Below are positions 45,717 to 54,590 of a stretch of 64,000 nucleotides of DNA, piece after piece (position 1 is the stretch's first letter; every line of letters starts with the position of its first letter). Under the pieces are notes generated by a model that was given only the letters and a program-made list of their open reading frames with translations, did no database searches and was not told the origin of the DNA. The DNA is taken from assembly GCF_002017865.1 (NCBI RefSeq), contig NZ_MTJN01000002.1:3162001-3226000 (forward strand), read 5' to 3'. Source of the DNA: Rhodoferax fermentans. Its GTDB lineage: Bacteria > Pseudomonadota > Gammaproteobacteria > Burkholderiales > Burkholderiaceae_C. The position numbers and the translations under genes are program-made.

Positions 45717-47902
45717 GGCTCAATGTGTTTTTTGGTGGGTGTCAACCCGAAGGTGCGCAAACCGGCACCAATCAATTCTGCGGTGATGCCCAGCGCCCAG
45801 GCAGCCGCAGTGGCGGCCAGCACCGCACCTGGCAAAGCCTGGATGTCGGCACCCAACGCATTCAGTGCAATACGCGCCACGGTGGTCTGGCCTTTGGCCA
45901 GCACCAGCTGCCCCCCCTCGACAAACACCACCGCCTCACCTCTGTCGCGGTGTGCAATAAGCACCTCCGACGCTGGGTCGAGGGCATAAAAAATGACTTT
46001 GCCGTCGCACAAAGCCGCCAGATCCACGACCTGGGCGTCATCTGCGTTGAGCACGGCTGTGCCGTGTGACAGGATCACATCAACCTGGGTGCGCACGACG
46101 TTGAACAGTTTGTCCTGGTCATCGATGTAGAACTCAGCCAGTGCAGCGATGTCACCGATGTCGGTCACCACACCCACATCACATCGGTCGTAGGCCAAGC
46201 CTTCACTGAGGATACGGTGGCTGTTGTGTTCAAAGACGGCTGTGTCCAGAGAACGGTTGATCAGCAGGTTCTGGCCAGCATCCCAGCTCGTGCTGTCACC
46301 CGCATGGACACGACGTGCGCCCAGGTAAAAACCATCACGACAGGCCAGGCCCACCTTGTGGCCCTTGTTGTGCAGCAGCCAGGCGATCAAACGCGCCACG
46401 GGGGTGGCATGGCTGCGGCCAGTGACACCGACCACCGAGATGCGACCCAGCTTGTCGGTGTTGTGTGCCACACCAAACAGATGGTCCATGATGGCGGCCC
46501 CAATCGGGCGCGGCTGGCCACTGGCCGGTTTCAGATGGGCTAACAAGCCCGGGCTGGCATTGACCTCGATCACCGCGCCGCGTTGCTCGGACAGAGGGCG
46601 CGAAGCATCCTCCAGCACCATGTCCACACCGGCAATGTCGAGCCCGACCACGCGTGCGGCCAAGGCCGCCACAGCAGCGACGCTGGGATGCACATCGTCC
46701 GTCACATCAAAGGCCACATTGCCATTGCGTTGAATCAGCACCTTGACGCCCGCAGCAGGCACCGAGTAGGCTGTAAAGCCCTGGCGTTCGAGCTCCAGAA
46801 TGATCTCGCCAGACTCATGCGGTTTCACCACACCGAGCGGAAAGTCCTCTGTTTCACCACGCCGAGGGTCGGTGTTGAGCTGCTGGTTCACCAAGGTCAG
46901 GATGTTGGAGACACCGTCACCGGTGACCCAGGCGGTTTCACCCCGAGCGGCCGCCACCACACGCCGCCCCACCACCAGCAAACGGTGTTCGTTGCCTGGA
47001 ATGAACTGCTCCACAATCACTTTGCTCTCGCCCCGTTGCAGCGCCAGCACAAAAGCGGTTTCAACATCTGCTTGTGTGCTCAGGTCCAGCGAGACCCCAC
47101 GCCCGTGGTTGCCGTTGTAAGGTTTCACCGCCACCGGTAACCCCACATCCTGGGCGGCCTCCCAGGCTTCTTGCACGGTAGTGACCACCCGGCCTTCGGG
47201 CACCGGGACACCACTGCACTGCAGCAAGGCCTTGGTCATGTCTTTGTCACTGGCAATTTCTTCAGCGATGGCCGAAGTCTGGTCAGTCTCAGCGGTCCAT
47301 ATGCGCCGTTGCGCAGCCCCAAAACCGAGCTGCACCAGATTGCCCTCGTTGAGCCGCAGGTGGGGAATGCCCCGGTCGGTGGCCGCCTCGACAATGTGTG
47401 AGGTGCTGGGCCCCAGGCAATGCCTGTCCACCAGTTCACGCAGCTGGGTCAGCACCGCAGCCAGGTCAAACGGGGTGTCATGAATAGCGGCATGGACCAG
47501 CTCCAGCCCGCTGGCCAGCGCCGCGCGTCCCACCAGCTCCTGCCGGGTACGAAACGCCATCTTGTAGATGCCACGCTGCGAGGTTTGCCGGGTTTTGCCG
47601 AAACCGGTGCGCATGCCAGCCAGGTTTTGCAACTCCAGCACCACATGTTCCAGGATATGTCCAGCCCAGGTGCCTTCACGCAGCCGCTGCAGGAATCCGC
47701 CGGGTTCACCAATGCCGCAGCGGTGCACGATCAGACCGGGCAGCATGGCCGTTAAACGCTCATAAAATCCGGGCAAGGTGTTGGAGGGGTAGTCTTCCAG
47801 ATCGCCAAGATCAATCCAGGCTTCGATGACGGGACGGTAGGTCCAGATGTTGGGGCCCCTCAGGTGGGTTACCCGAAGCAATTGCATGGTCTTCGTCGTC
47901 AT
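45713..47902 (-). CDS. Cyanophycin synthetase paralogue with degenerate Mur-ligase P-loop
   Basis: A 729-residue paralogue of the next gene, shorter at the C-terminus. The N-terminal domain (LRGPNIWTYRPVIEAW) and ATP-grasp domain (AVKPYNGNHGRGVSLDL, IEVNASPGLLAHL) look functional. In the Mur-like part, however, the P-loop reads VTGRSHATPVAR near residue 490 instead of VTGTNGKTTTVR, so the ATP-binding Gly-Lys-Thr is gone, and about 130 C-terminal residues are missing. This parallels cyanobacterial CphA2, which joins ready-made beta-Asp-Arg dipeptides using only the ATP-grasp site. It may therefore recycle dipeptide, or partner the complete enzyme. It is first in the operon, divergent from the ABC exporter gene. 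Confidence 0.85.
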   Translation of the reverse strand: MTTKTMQLLRVTHLRGPNIWTYRPVIEAWIDLGDLEDYPSNTLPGFYERLTAMLPGLIVHRCGIGEPGGFLQRLREGTWAGHILEHVVLELQNLAGMRTGFGKTRQTSQRGIYKMAFRTRQELVGRAALASGLELVHAAIHDTPFDLAAVLTQLRELVDRHCLGPSTSHIVEAATDRGIPHLRLNEGNLVQLGFGAAQRRIWTAETDQTSAIAEEIASDKDMTKALLQCSGVPVPEGRVVTTVQEAWEAAQDVGLPVAVKPYNGNHGRGVSLDLSTQADVETAFVLALQRGESKVIVEQFIPGNEHRLLVVGRRVVAAARGETAWVTGDGVSNILTLVNQQLNTDPRRGETEDFPLGVVKPHESGEIILELERQGFTAYSVPAAGVKVLIQRNGNVAFDVTDDVHPSVAAVAALAARVVGLDIAGVDMVLEDASRPLSEQRGAVIEVNASPGLLAHLKPASGQPRPIGAAIMDHLFGVAHNTDKLGRISVVGVTGRSHATPVARLIAWLLHNKGHKVGLACRDGFYLGARRVHAGDSTSWDAGQNLLINRSLDTAVFEHNSHRILSEGLAYDRCDVGVVTDIGDIAALAEFYIDDQDKLFNVVRTQVDVILSHGTAVLNADDAQVVDLAALCDGKVIFYALDPASEVLIAHRDRGEAVVFVEGGQLVLAKGQTTVARIALNALGADIQALPGAVLAATAAAWALGITAELIGAGLRTFGLTPTKKHIEP

Positions 47903-47985
47903 GAATTTTTAAAGGTGTTCATTTAAGCAACAGCCCCGAATTTTCAGTTCATTTGGTCCCCTGCCATCATCCGCAAGGTACAAAA

Positions 47986-48003
47986 GTTACAAATATTTGT
48001 AAC
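47986..48003. promoter_or_regulatory. 18-bp perfect palindrome in the cyanophycin divergent promoter region
   Basis: GTTACAAATATTTGTAAC is a perfect inverted repeat. It lies 84 bases from the synthetase start and 95 bases from the ABC gene start, in the only shared intergenic region. It is AT-rich within GC-rich surroundings, as expected for an operator. The cognate regulator is unknown. Confidence 0.6.
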
Positions 48004-48097
48004 AAACCAGCCTGCCCGGACTATCCTCAGGCCATTCATAGGCCCCAAACCGACCCGATCCGGCCTTGGGCTGCCACACCGCTAACCTCTGTTTCCC

Positions 48098-50392
48098 ATG
48101 ACCCACGACCCCTCTTTTTCTGATCTTTCTGCACAAAACATACCGGCGGATTGGCGGGCCGATGTGTCGGCGCAACTTCAAAATGGCGAGGCCATTCTGG
48201 CCGAACTGGTGTTTGACCTGGACCACCAACTGCATTTTGTCCAAGGCCTGGTGCTGGTGACCAACCGCCGGGTGTTGAGCCGCGCGCCTGATGCCAGCTG
48301 GCGTTCCTGGGCCTACCAGCCCGGCCTGGCCATGCACCTGTACGACCACGCCGGTGTGGGTCATCTGGAGTTGCTCGACAGCCAGGGACGCCTGGCCCAC
48401 TGGTGCTTTACCCTGGCGTGTAACCTGCATGCGATCCGCGTTGTTGACCAGTTCCAGATCCACCAGACCAGTTGTGTCAGCGGCGAGCCACCGGTGCTGC
48501 CCGAAGGCCATGTCTGCCCAAGCTGCAAAGCACCGCTGGCGCCCGACCAGGACGAATGCCCGATCTGCACCAAGGTGATCCACACCCCGCCTTCGACCTG
48601 GACCCTGTTCAGGTTGTGGCGTTTTGCCAAGCCCTACCGGGGCCAGTTGTTCGCGGGTCTGGTGCTGACCCTGCTGGGCACGGCCGCCAGCTTGGTGCCG
48701 CCTTACCTGGCCATGCCGCTGATGGACGAGGTGCTGATCCCGTTCCAGAACGGCCAACACATCGAACCCATGGTGGTTGCGGGTTATCTGGCCGGATTGT
48801 TTGGTGCCGCTTTGCTGGCCTGGGGCCTGTCCTGGGCCAAAACCTACATCCTGGCGCTGGTGTCCGAACGGATTGGTGCGGATTTGCGCACCACCACCTA
48901 CGACCACCTGCTGCGCATGTCGCTCGAGTACTTTGGTGGCAAACGCACGGGTGACCTGATGTCGCGTATTGGCAGCGAGAGTGACCGCATCTGTGTGTTC
49001 TTGTCATTGCACCTGCTGGACTTTGCCTCGGATGTGCTGATGCTGGTCATGACGGCGGTGATCCTGATCTCGATCAACCCCTGGCTGGCCCTGGTCACCC
49101 TGGTGCCGCTGCCTTTTATTGTGTGGATGATCCGCTCGGTGCGCTTTCGCTTGCAAACCGGCTTTGAGAAGATCGACCGGGTCTGGTCGGCGGTGACCAG
49201 TGTGCTGGCCGACACCATTCCGGGTGTGCGGGTGGTCAAGGCCTTTGCCCAGGAAGACCGCGAATCGGCCCGTTTTCGCGAGGCCAACAAACAAAACCTG
49301 GCGGTCAACGACCGCATCAACAAAATCTGGTCGGTGTTTGCACCCAGCATCTCGCTGATGACCGAACTCGGCCTGCTGGTGGTCTGGGGTTTTGGCATCT
49401 GGCTGGTGTCCAAGTCCGAAATCACCGTCGGTGTGCTGATGGCCTTCATCTCCTACATCAGCCGCTTTTATGGCCGACTGGACTCGATGAGCCGCATTGT
49501 CTCAGTGACCGAAAAATCAGCCTCGGCGGCCAAACGCATTTTTGACATCCTGGACCATGTCTCGAGCGTGCCGGAACCCACCCAGCCGGTGAAACTGACC
49601 CATGTGCAGGGCCGCATCGAACTCAGCGACGTGAGCTTCCGCTACGGCAACCGCGAGGTCAACAAAGGCATCAACCTGACGATCAACCCGGGTGAAATGA
49701 TTGGCCTGGTCGGCCACAGCGGCTCGGGCAAAAGCACTTTGGTCAACTTGATCTGCCGCTTCTATGACGTGTCCGAAGGTTCGATCAAGGTCGACGGTGT
49801 GGACGTGCGCGCCTTGCCGGTGGCCGACTACCGGCGACACATCGGGCTGGTGTTACAGGAGCCCTTCCTGTTTTTTGGCACGATTGCCGAAAACATTGCC
49901 TACGGCAAACCGCATGCCACCCGGGCCGAAATCATTGCCGCTGCCCGCGCCGCCCATGCGCATGAGTTCATCCTGCGCCTGGCACAAGGTTACGACTCGA
50001 TGGTGGGTGAACGCGGCCAAGGCCTGTCGGGCGGTGAACGCCAGCGCATCTCGATTGCACGCGCGTTACTGATCGACCCACGCATCCTGATCCTGGACGA
50101 AGCCACCTCCTCGGTGGACTCCGAGACCGAAAAGGAAATCCAGAACGCGCTGGAAAACTTGGTCAAAGGCCGCACCACCATCGCGATTGCGCACCGGCTC
50201 TCGACCCTGCACCGCGCCGACCGTCTGGTGGTGCTGGACCGCGGCCAGGTGGTCGAGGTCGGCACCCACGACGCCCTGATGGCAGCACAAGGTGCCTACT
50301 TCAACCTCTACGAAGCCCAGGCGCGCAACATGGATGTCGACATGGATGACCGCTCGCAAGTCCGCTTGAACGACAGGAAGAACGACAAATGA
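48098..50392 (+). CDS. Cyanophycin-locus ABC exporter-type protein with N-terminal zinc ribbon
   Basis: A 764-residue fused ABC transporter half. Residues 1-130 form a soluble beta-rich domain (LVLVTNRRVLSR resembles a PH-like fold), then a zinc ribbon with Cys140, Cys143, Cys154 and Cys157 (CPSC and CPIC). Six membrane helices (about 170-470) and a nucleotide-binding domain follow: Walker A GHSGSGKST, signature LSGGERQRIS, Walker B ILILDEATSS, H-loop IAHRLST. The core is of the MsbA/lipid-exporter type. The gene diverges from the two cyanophycin synthetase genes and overlaps a DUF1854 gene by 4 bases. As I recall, this pair recurs at cyanophycin loci in Burkholderiales. Its substrate is unknown; export of a cyanophycin-related or competing metabolite is conjecture. 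Confidence 0.85.
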   Translation: MTHDPSFSDLSAQNIPADWRADVSAQLQNGEAILAELVFDLDHQLHFVQGLVLVTNRRVLSRAPDASWRSWAYQPGLAMHLYDHAGVGHLELLDSQGRLAHWCFTLACNLHAIRVVDQFQIHQTSCVSGEPPVLPEGHVCPSCKAPLAPDQDECPICTKVIHTPPSTWTLFRLWRFAKPYRGQLFAGLVLTLLGTAASLVPPYLAMPLMDEVLIPFQNGQHIEPMVVAGYLAGLFGAALLAWGLSWAKTYILALVSERIGADLRTTTYDHLLRMSLEYFGGKRTGDLMSRIGSESDRICVFLSLHLLDFASDVLMLVMTAVILISINPWLALVTLVPLPFIVWMIRSVRFRLQTGFEKIDRVWSAVTSVLADTIPGVRVVKAFAQEDRESARFREANKQNLAVNDRINKIWSVFAPSISLMTELGLLVVWGFGIWLVSKSEITVGVLMAFISYISRFYGRLDSMSRIVSVTEKSASAAKRIFDILDHVSSVPEPTQPVKLTHVQGRIELSDVSFRYGNREVNKGINLTINPGEMIGLVGHSGSGKSTLVNLICRFYDVSEGSIKVDGVDVRALPVADYRRHIGLVLQEPFLFFGTIAENIAYGKPHATRAEIIAAARAAHAHEFILRLAQGYDSMVGERGQGLSGGERQRISIARALLIDPRILILDEATSSVDSETEKEIQNALENLVKGRTTIAIAHRLSTLHRADRLVVLDRGQVVEVGTHDALMAAQGAYFNLYEAQARNMDVDMDDRSQVRLNDRKNDK

Positions 50393-50862
50393 CCACCAGC
50401 CCCCCTTTTACCCTGGTCCGCAACCCTTTTGGGCGGCTGACTCTGACGACCTCTATGGGTGAGGTTGTCGAAGCTGTGGTGCCTGTGCGCGCGTTTCCGA
50501 TCCAGTCGCCCGAGGTCGGTATTTCGCTGGTGCACACCGATGGCCACGAGGTGGCCTGGATTGAGCAACTGGCCGATGTGCCGGAGCCCGCACAAAGCCT
50601 GATCCGCGAGGAGCTGCAACTCCGCGAGTTCATGCCCACCATCCTGAGCATCGAGAGCGTCACGAGTTTTTCCACCCCCTGCACCTGGCGTGTCAAAACC
50701 GACCGTGGCCACACCAGTTTTGTGCTGCGCGGGGACGAAGACATCCGCCGTGTCGGCACCAGCATGTTGCTGGTGACCGATTCACACGGCATCCAGTTCC
50801 TGATCCGTGATGCCAGCGACCTGGGCCGCGACAGCCGCAAGATCCTGGACCGGTTCTTGTAG
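50389..50862 (+). CDS. DUF1854 protein, cyanophycin-associated
   Basis: A 157-residue soluble protein with no signal peptide and no membrane helix. It matches the DUF1854 pattern: an early NPFGRLTL, a central GHEVAWIEQLADVP, FMPTILSIESVTSFSTPCTW, and a beta-rich end with FVLRGDEDIRRV and IQFLIRDASDLGR. It overlaps the ABC gene as ATGA, so the products are probably made in fixed ratio and may form a complex. No function has been established, to my knowledge. Its constant company is the ABC protein and the cyanophycin synthetases. Confidence 0.85.
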   Translation: MTTSPPFTLVRNPFGRLTLTTSMGEVVEAVVPVRAFPIQSPEVGISLVHTDGHEVAWIEQLADVPEPAQSLIREELQLREFMPTILSIESVTSFSTPCTWRVKTDRGHTSFVLRGDEDIRRVGTSMLLVTDSHGIQFLIRDASDLGRDSRKILDRFL

Positions 50863-50868
50863 GCAAAA

Positions 50869-51633
50869 ATGTGCCTGATCGCCTGGCACTGGCAGCCAAA
50901 CAGCGCCAACAAGCTGCTGCTGGTAGCCAACCGTGACGAGTTTTACGCCCGCCCCACTGCCGCGCTGCGCTGGTGGGAGGACGCGGACATCCTGGCCGGG
51001 CGTGATCTACAGGCCGGTGGCACCTGGCTGGGGGTCAGCCGCTCTGGCCGGCTGGCCGCACTGACCAACCACCGCGACCCGACCCAACAACGCGCTGACG
51101 CCCCCTCACGGGGTGAACTGGTCAGCGGTTTTTTGCGCAGTGATCTCAGCGCCGAGGCTTATCTGAGCGAACTGCGTCCACACGCCAACAACTACAACCC
51201 GTTCAACCTGCTGGTCTACGACGGCAGCAATTTGATGGGATTGGAGAGCCGCCACGCCCGGGTGCTGGACCTGCCCGACGGTATGGGCGCGGTATCCAAC
51301 GCCGATTTTCAAACGCCCTGGCCCAAGCTGAACGGTTTGACCAAGAGCCTGCAACAACAGCTCACACAAGGCCAGACCAGCGACGCCGCATTGCTGGCAC
51401 TGTTGCAGGACCGGCGCACCGCCGCCGATGCCGATTTGCCCACCACCGGTGTGCCGCTGCCGCTGGAGCGCGCCCTGTCCGCCGTTTTTGTGGCCCTGCC
51501 CGACTACGGCACGCGCGCTTGCAGTGTGGTGCGTCTGGGCGTCGACCACGTCGACTTCACCGAACAGGGTTTTGACGCCAAGGGGCCACTGCAGGTGCGA
51601 CACCTGCGAGCGAAACTCGCACCCAGAGTCTGA
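50869..51633 (+). CDS. NRDE/TANGO2-family protein
   Basis: A 254-residue Ntn-hydrolase-like protein of the TANGO2 family. It begins with Cys2, the possible N-terminal nucleophile after Met removal, and carries the diagnostic ANRDEFYARPTAAL, the GGTWLGVSRSGRLAALTN block and HANNYNPFNLLV. Animal TANGO2 is linked to lipid and haem handling; the bacterial role is open. It follows the DUF1854 gene by six bases and is likely to be cotranscribed, although TANGO2 genes are widespread and this may simply be chance adjacency. Confidence 0.88.
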   Translation: MCLIAWHWQPNSANKLLLVANRDEFYARPTAALRWWEDADILAGRDLQAGGTWLGVSRSGRLAALTNHRDPTQQRADAPSRGELVSGFLRSDLSAEAYLSELRPHANNYNPFNLLVYDGSNLMGLESRHARVLDLPDGMGAVSNADFQTPWPKLNGLTKSLQQQLTQGQTSDAALLALLQDRRTAADADLPTTGVPLPLERALSAVFVALPDYGTRACSVVRLGVDHVDFTEQGFDAKGPLQVRHLRAKLAPRV

Positions 51634-51637
51634 TAAC

Positions 51638-51682
51638 AAATGTGGCTCCAGCCCTTATTCAATAAGCCCAAGTCGCTACAAC
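51638..51682. repeat. Dispersed hairpin repeat copy
   Basis: TGGCTCCAGCCCTTATTCAA followed by TAAGCCCAAGTCGCTAC. It is an inverted, shortened copy in the gap after the TANGO2-like gene. A related partial copy may lie at 52350-52391 before serB. Confidence 0.5.
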
Positions 51683-51691
51683 GTCTGTAGT

Positions 51692-52318
51692 ATGTCGGCC
51701 ACATCCATCAACCTTGTCCTGTTGTTGCTGTGCCTGAGCGCTGCGCTGCTGCTGCGCCCATGGCAGCTGCTCAAAGGCGCCACCCGCTTGACACCAATGC
51801 TCGCGGCATTCACCCTGCTGCCCTGGCTATGGGCGCTGCCCAGCCTGCACCAGATGCCGCTGCAGTTGCAGGGCTCGGGCGCCTGCCTGCTGGTGCTGAT
51901 GCTGGGTTGGCCGCTGGCAGTGCCGGTCTTGTGTGGTGTGGGTGTGCTGGCTGCGCTGATCTCACCGATGGGCTGGGACACCGCGCTGGACCTGATCGTC
52001 TGGCTGGGCCTGGTGCCGGCCACGCTGGCCTTGGGCCTGGGTCTGGCCGTGCGCCGCTGGATCGGGCACCACCTGTTTGTCTACATTCTGGGGCGGGCGT
52101 TTCTGGGCACAGTGGTGAGTGTGTTTATCGCCGGTGTGCTGGGCCAGTGGGCGGGTCACAGCCTGCCGGGTGTGGACAACGACCTGAGCCTGGTGGCGCA
52201 TTGGCTCATTGCCTGGGGTGACGCGTTTTTGACCGGCCTAGTCACCGCGATCCTGGTCGCTTACAAACCCGATTGGCTGGCCACCTGGTCGGACCGGCTC
52301 TACCTGAAAAAGCCGTGA
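51692..52318 (+). CDS. Multi-pass membrane protein, CbiM-like ECF permease type (COG3235-like)
   Basis: A 208-residue very hydrophobic protein with six predicted membrane segments. The late motif LIAWGDAFLTGLVTAILVAYKPDWLATWSDRLY resembles that of the CbiM-like energy-coupling-factor membrane proteins, which move cobalt or nickel, but no ATPase or partner genes are nearby. I assign the family from this pattern alone. The ATG at 51692 begins the first helix; the longer frame to 51428 overlaps the upstream gene and is low-quality sequence. Confidence 0.6.
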   Translation: MSATSINLVLLLLCLSAALLLRPWQLLKGATRLTPMLAAFTLLPWLWALPSLHQMPLQLQGSGACLLVLMLGWPLAVPVLCGVGVLAALISPMGWDTALDLIVWLGLVPATLALGLGLAVRRWIGHHLFVYILGRAFLGTVVSVFIAGVLGQWAGHSLPGVDNDLSLVAHWLIAWGDAFLTGLVTAILVAYKPDWLATWSDRLYLKKP

Positions 52319-52412
52319 CACACACGACGCTGCGTTATTTCAAGGAAAATCGGTACCTAACCCTTTGATACACGGCGCTGTTAGCTACTTTATTCATAGT
52401 ATTTTCCATTCC

Positions 52413-53126
52413 ATGACCTCCACCGAATTTGCTCCTGGCCTGCGCATCGCAGGTATCACCCCGCCGCTGCGCCTGACTGACTACAAGCTCATTGCTTTTG
52501 ACATGGACTCGACCCTGATCAACATCGAGTGTGTTGACGAAATCGCCGACGCGGTCGGCCGCAAGGCTGAGGTGGCCGCCATCACCGAGGCCGCCATGCA
52601 AGGCCATATCAGCGACTACAAGGAGAGCCTGCGCCAGCGCGTGGCCCTGCTCAAGGGCGTGACGTTGGCGCAGATGGACCAGATTTACCAGGAGCGCTTG
52701 CGCCTGAACCCCGGCGCGGCCGAGCTGGTGGCCGCCTGCAAGGCCGCTGGGCTCAAGGTGCTGCTGGTCTCAGGCGGCTTCACCCATTTCACTGACCGCA
52801 TCCGCGACCGCCTGGGCATCGACTTCACCCGTGCCAACCAGCTGGAGGTGGCCAACGGCGCCCTCACCGGTCGCATGGTGGACCAGGCCTGGGGCGACAT
52901 CTGCGACGGCGCAGAAAAACGCACCATGCTGTTGCACACCTGCGCCCAGCTCGGGATCGACCCGAGCCAGGCGATTGCCATGGGCGACGGTGCCAACGAC
53001 CTGCCGATGATGGGTGTGGCTGGCCTGTCGGTGGCTTACCACGCCAAACCCGCCGTGCGGGAGCAGGCCAAGGTCTCGATCGAGTCCGGCGGACTCGACC
53101 GGCTGCTGGAGGTGATGCAGGCTTAA
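52413..53126 (+). CDS. serB: Phosphoserine phosphatase
   Basis: The last enzyme of serine synthesis, a HAD-family phosphatase of 237 residues. The nucleophile motif DMDSTL has Asp30 and Asp32, the Ser motif is in LLVSGGFTHF, and the Mg-binding MGDGANDLPMM lies near the end. It lacks the N-terminal ACT-like region of the long form. The ATG at 52413 precedes the conserved start; the frame extends to 52365 without a better site. Its last four bases overlap the convergent trpB-type gene. Confidence 0.93.
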   Translation: MTSTEFAPGLRIAGITPPLRLTDYKLIAFDMDSTLINIECVDEIADAVGRKAEVAAITEAAMQGHISDYKESLRQRVALLKGVTLAQMDQIYQERLRLNPGAAELVAACKAAGLKVLLVSGGFTHFTDRIRDRLGIDFTRANQLEVANGALTGRMVDQAWGDICDGAEKRTMLLHTCAQLGIDPSQAIAMGDGANDLPMMGVAGLSVAYHAKPAVREQAKVSIESGGLDRLLEVMQA

Positions 53127-54493
53127 GCGGGTTCGGGCACGCTGGGCAAACCGGCCAGTGCCATGGCCAGCTCGGCCTCGTCGTAACTCTCGTCGCTGAG
53201 TTGCCCGGCAAAGTACTTCTGGTAGGACGCCATGTCAAAGTGGCCATGGCCCGACAGGCAAAACAAAATCGTCTCAGCCTTGCCTTCACGCTTGCAGCGC
53301 AATGCCTCCACAATGGCGCCGCGCACCGCGTGGTTGGCCTCGGGCGCCGGCACGATCCCTTCGGTGCGGGCAAACAACACCCCGGCCTCAAAACACTCCA
53401 CCTGTTTGTAGGCCACCGCTTCAAGCAGACCCAGCTCCCTGGCGTGCGACACCATCGGTGCCATGCCGTGGTAACGCAGACCACCGGCGTGGAAACCTGG
53501 CGGTGTGAACTGGCTGCCCAGGGTGTGCATCTTGGTCAGCGGCGTCATGCCCGCCGTGTCGCCAAAGTCATAGGCGTATTTGCCACGTGTGAGCGACGGG
53601 CAAGCGGCCGGTTCCACCGCCACGATGCGTGGTTTGGGTCCACCACGCAGACCATGGCCAATGAACGGAAAAACCATCCCGGCAAAGTTGGAGCCGCCGC
53701 CGGTGCAGCCCACCACCACATCGGGCCAGGTGTCGGCCATCTCCATCTGCTGCATGGCTTCCAGGCCAATGACGGTCTGGTGCAACAACACATGATTGAG
53801 CACCGAACCGAGTGCGTATTTGGTGTCGTCACGCTGCACCGCCAGTTCCACCGCTTCAGAGATCGCAATACCCAGGCTGCCCGGATGGTCCGGGTGTTTG
53901 GCCAGGACTGATCGGCCATAAACCGTTTCATTCGAGGGTGAGGCCACACAACGTGCGCCGTAGGTCTCCATCACCGCGCGGCGGTAGGGTTTCTGGTCAA
54001 AGGACACGCGCACCTGGAACACCTCGACCTGCAAGCCGTAGTGCCCGCCCGCAAAAGCCAGCGAGGTACCCCACTGCCCGGCGCCGGTTTCGGTCACCAG
54101 GCGTTTGACTCCAGCCTCTTTGTTGAAAAAGGCCTGCGGCACCGCGGTGTTGGGTTTGTGGCTGCCCGCCGGGCTCACACCTTCGTACTTGTAATAAATT
54201 TTGGCGCAGGTGCCCAGGGCTTTTTCCAGCCCATGGGCGCGGTACAGCGGCGCCGGGCGCCACAAGCGGTACACCTCACGCACCGGTTCGGGGATCTCGA
54301 TCTCGCGCTCGGTGCTGACCTCTTGCAGGATCAAGGACATCGGAAACAGCGGCGCCAAGTCGTCCGGACCCACCGGCTGCATCGTGCCGGGGTGCAGCAC
54401 CACAGGCAGCGGCTTGGGCAGATCCGCCTGCAGGTTGTACCAGGCCTTGGGCATCTGGTCTTCGTTGAGGAGAAACTTGGTCTGCTTGCTCAT
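53123..54493 (-). CDS. trpB2: TrpB2-type tryptophan synthase beta-like PLP enzyme
   Basis: A 456-residue fold-type II PLP enzyme. The Schiff-base Lys is Lys113 in GSHKPNTA, the phosphate-binding loop GCTGGGSNF and the ETGAGQWGTSLA block are intact, and the N-terminal LQADLPKPLPP-like extension marks the TrpB2 subgroup, which works without a TrpA partner. No trpA is adjacent. It condenses indole with serine, or with O-phosphoserine in some archaeal relatives. I start at the ATG at 54493; the frame extends to 54538. Convergent overlap with serB is noted as context only. Confidence 0.92.
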   Translation of the reverse strand: MSKQTKFLLNEDQMPKAWYNLQADLPKPLPVVLHPGTMQPVGPDDLAPLFPMSLILQEVSTEREIEIPEPVREVYRLWRPAPLYRAHGLEKALGTCAKIYYKYEGVSPAGSHKPNTAVPQAFFNKEAGVKRLVTETGAGQWGTSLAFAGGHYGLQVEVFQVRVSFDQKPYRRAVMETYGARCVASPSNETVYGRSVLAKHPDHPGSLGIAISEAVELAVQRDDTKYALGSVLNHVLLHQTVIGLEAMQQMEMADTWPDVVVGCTGGGSNFAGMVFPFIGHGLRGGPKPRIVAVEPAACPSLTRGKYAYDFGDTAGMTPLTKMHTLGSQFTPPGFHAGGLRYHGMAPMVSHARELGLLEAVAYKQVECFEAGVLFARTEGIVPAPEANHAVRGAIVEALRCKREGKAETILFCLSGHGHFDMASYQKYFAGQLSDESYDEAELAMALAGLPSVPEPA

Positions 54494-54590
54494 GACGGGT
54501 CCTTCAGGTTCAGAGGGTGACAAAAAGGCGCTGGACAACAGGGTCCGAATCGCACAAATTGTGCCCCAGCCTGGGGCAGAAACCCTTGAC

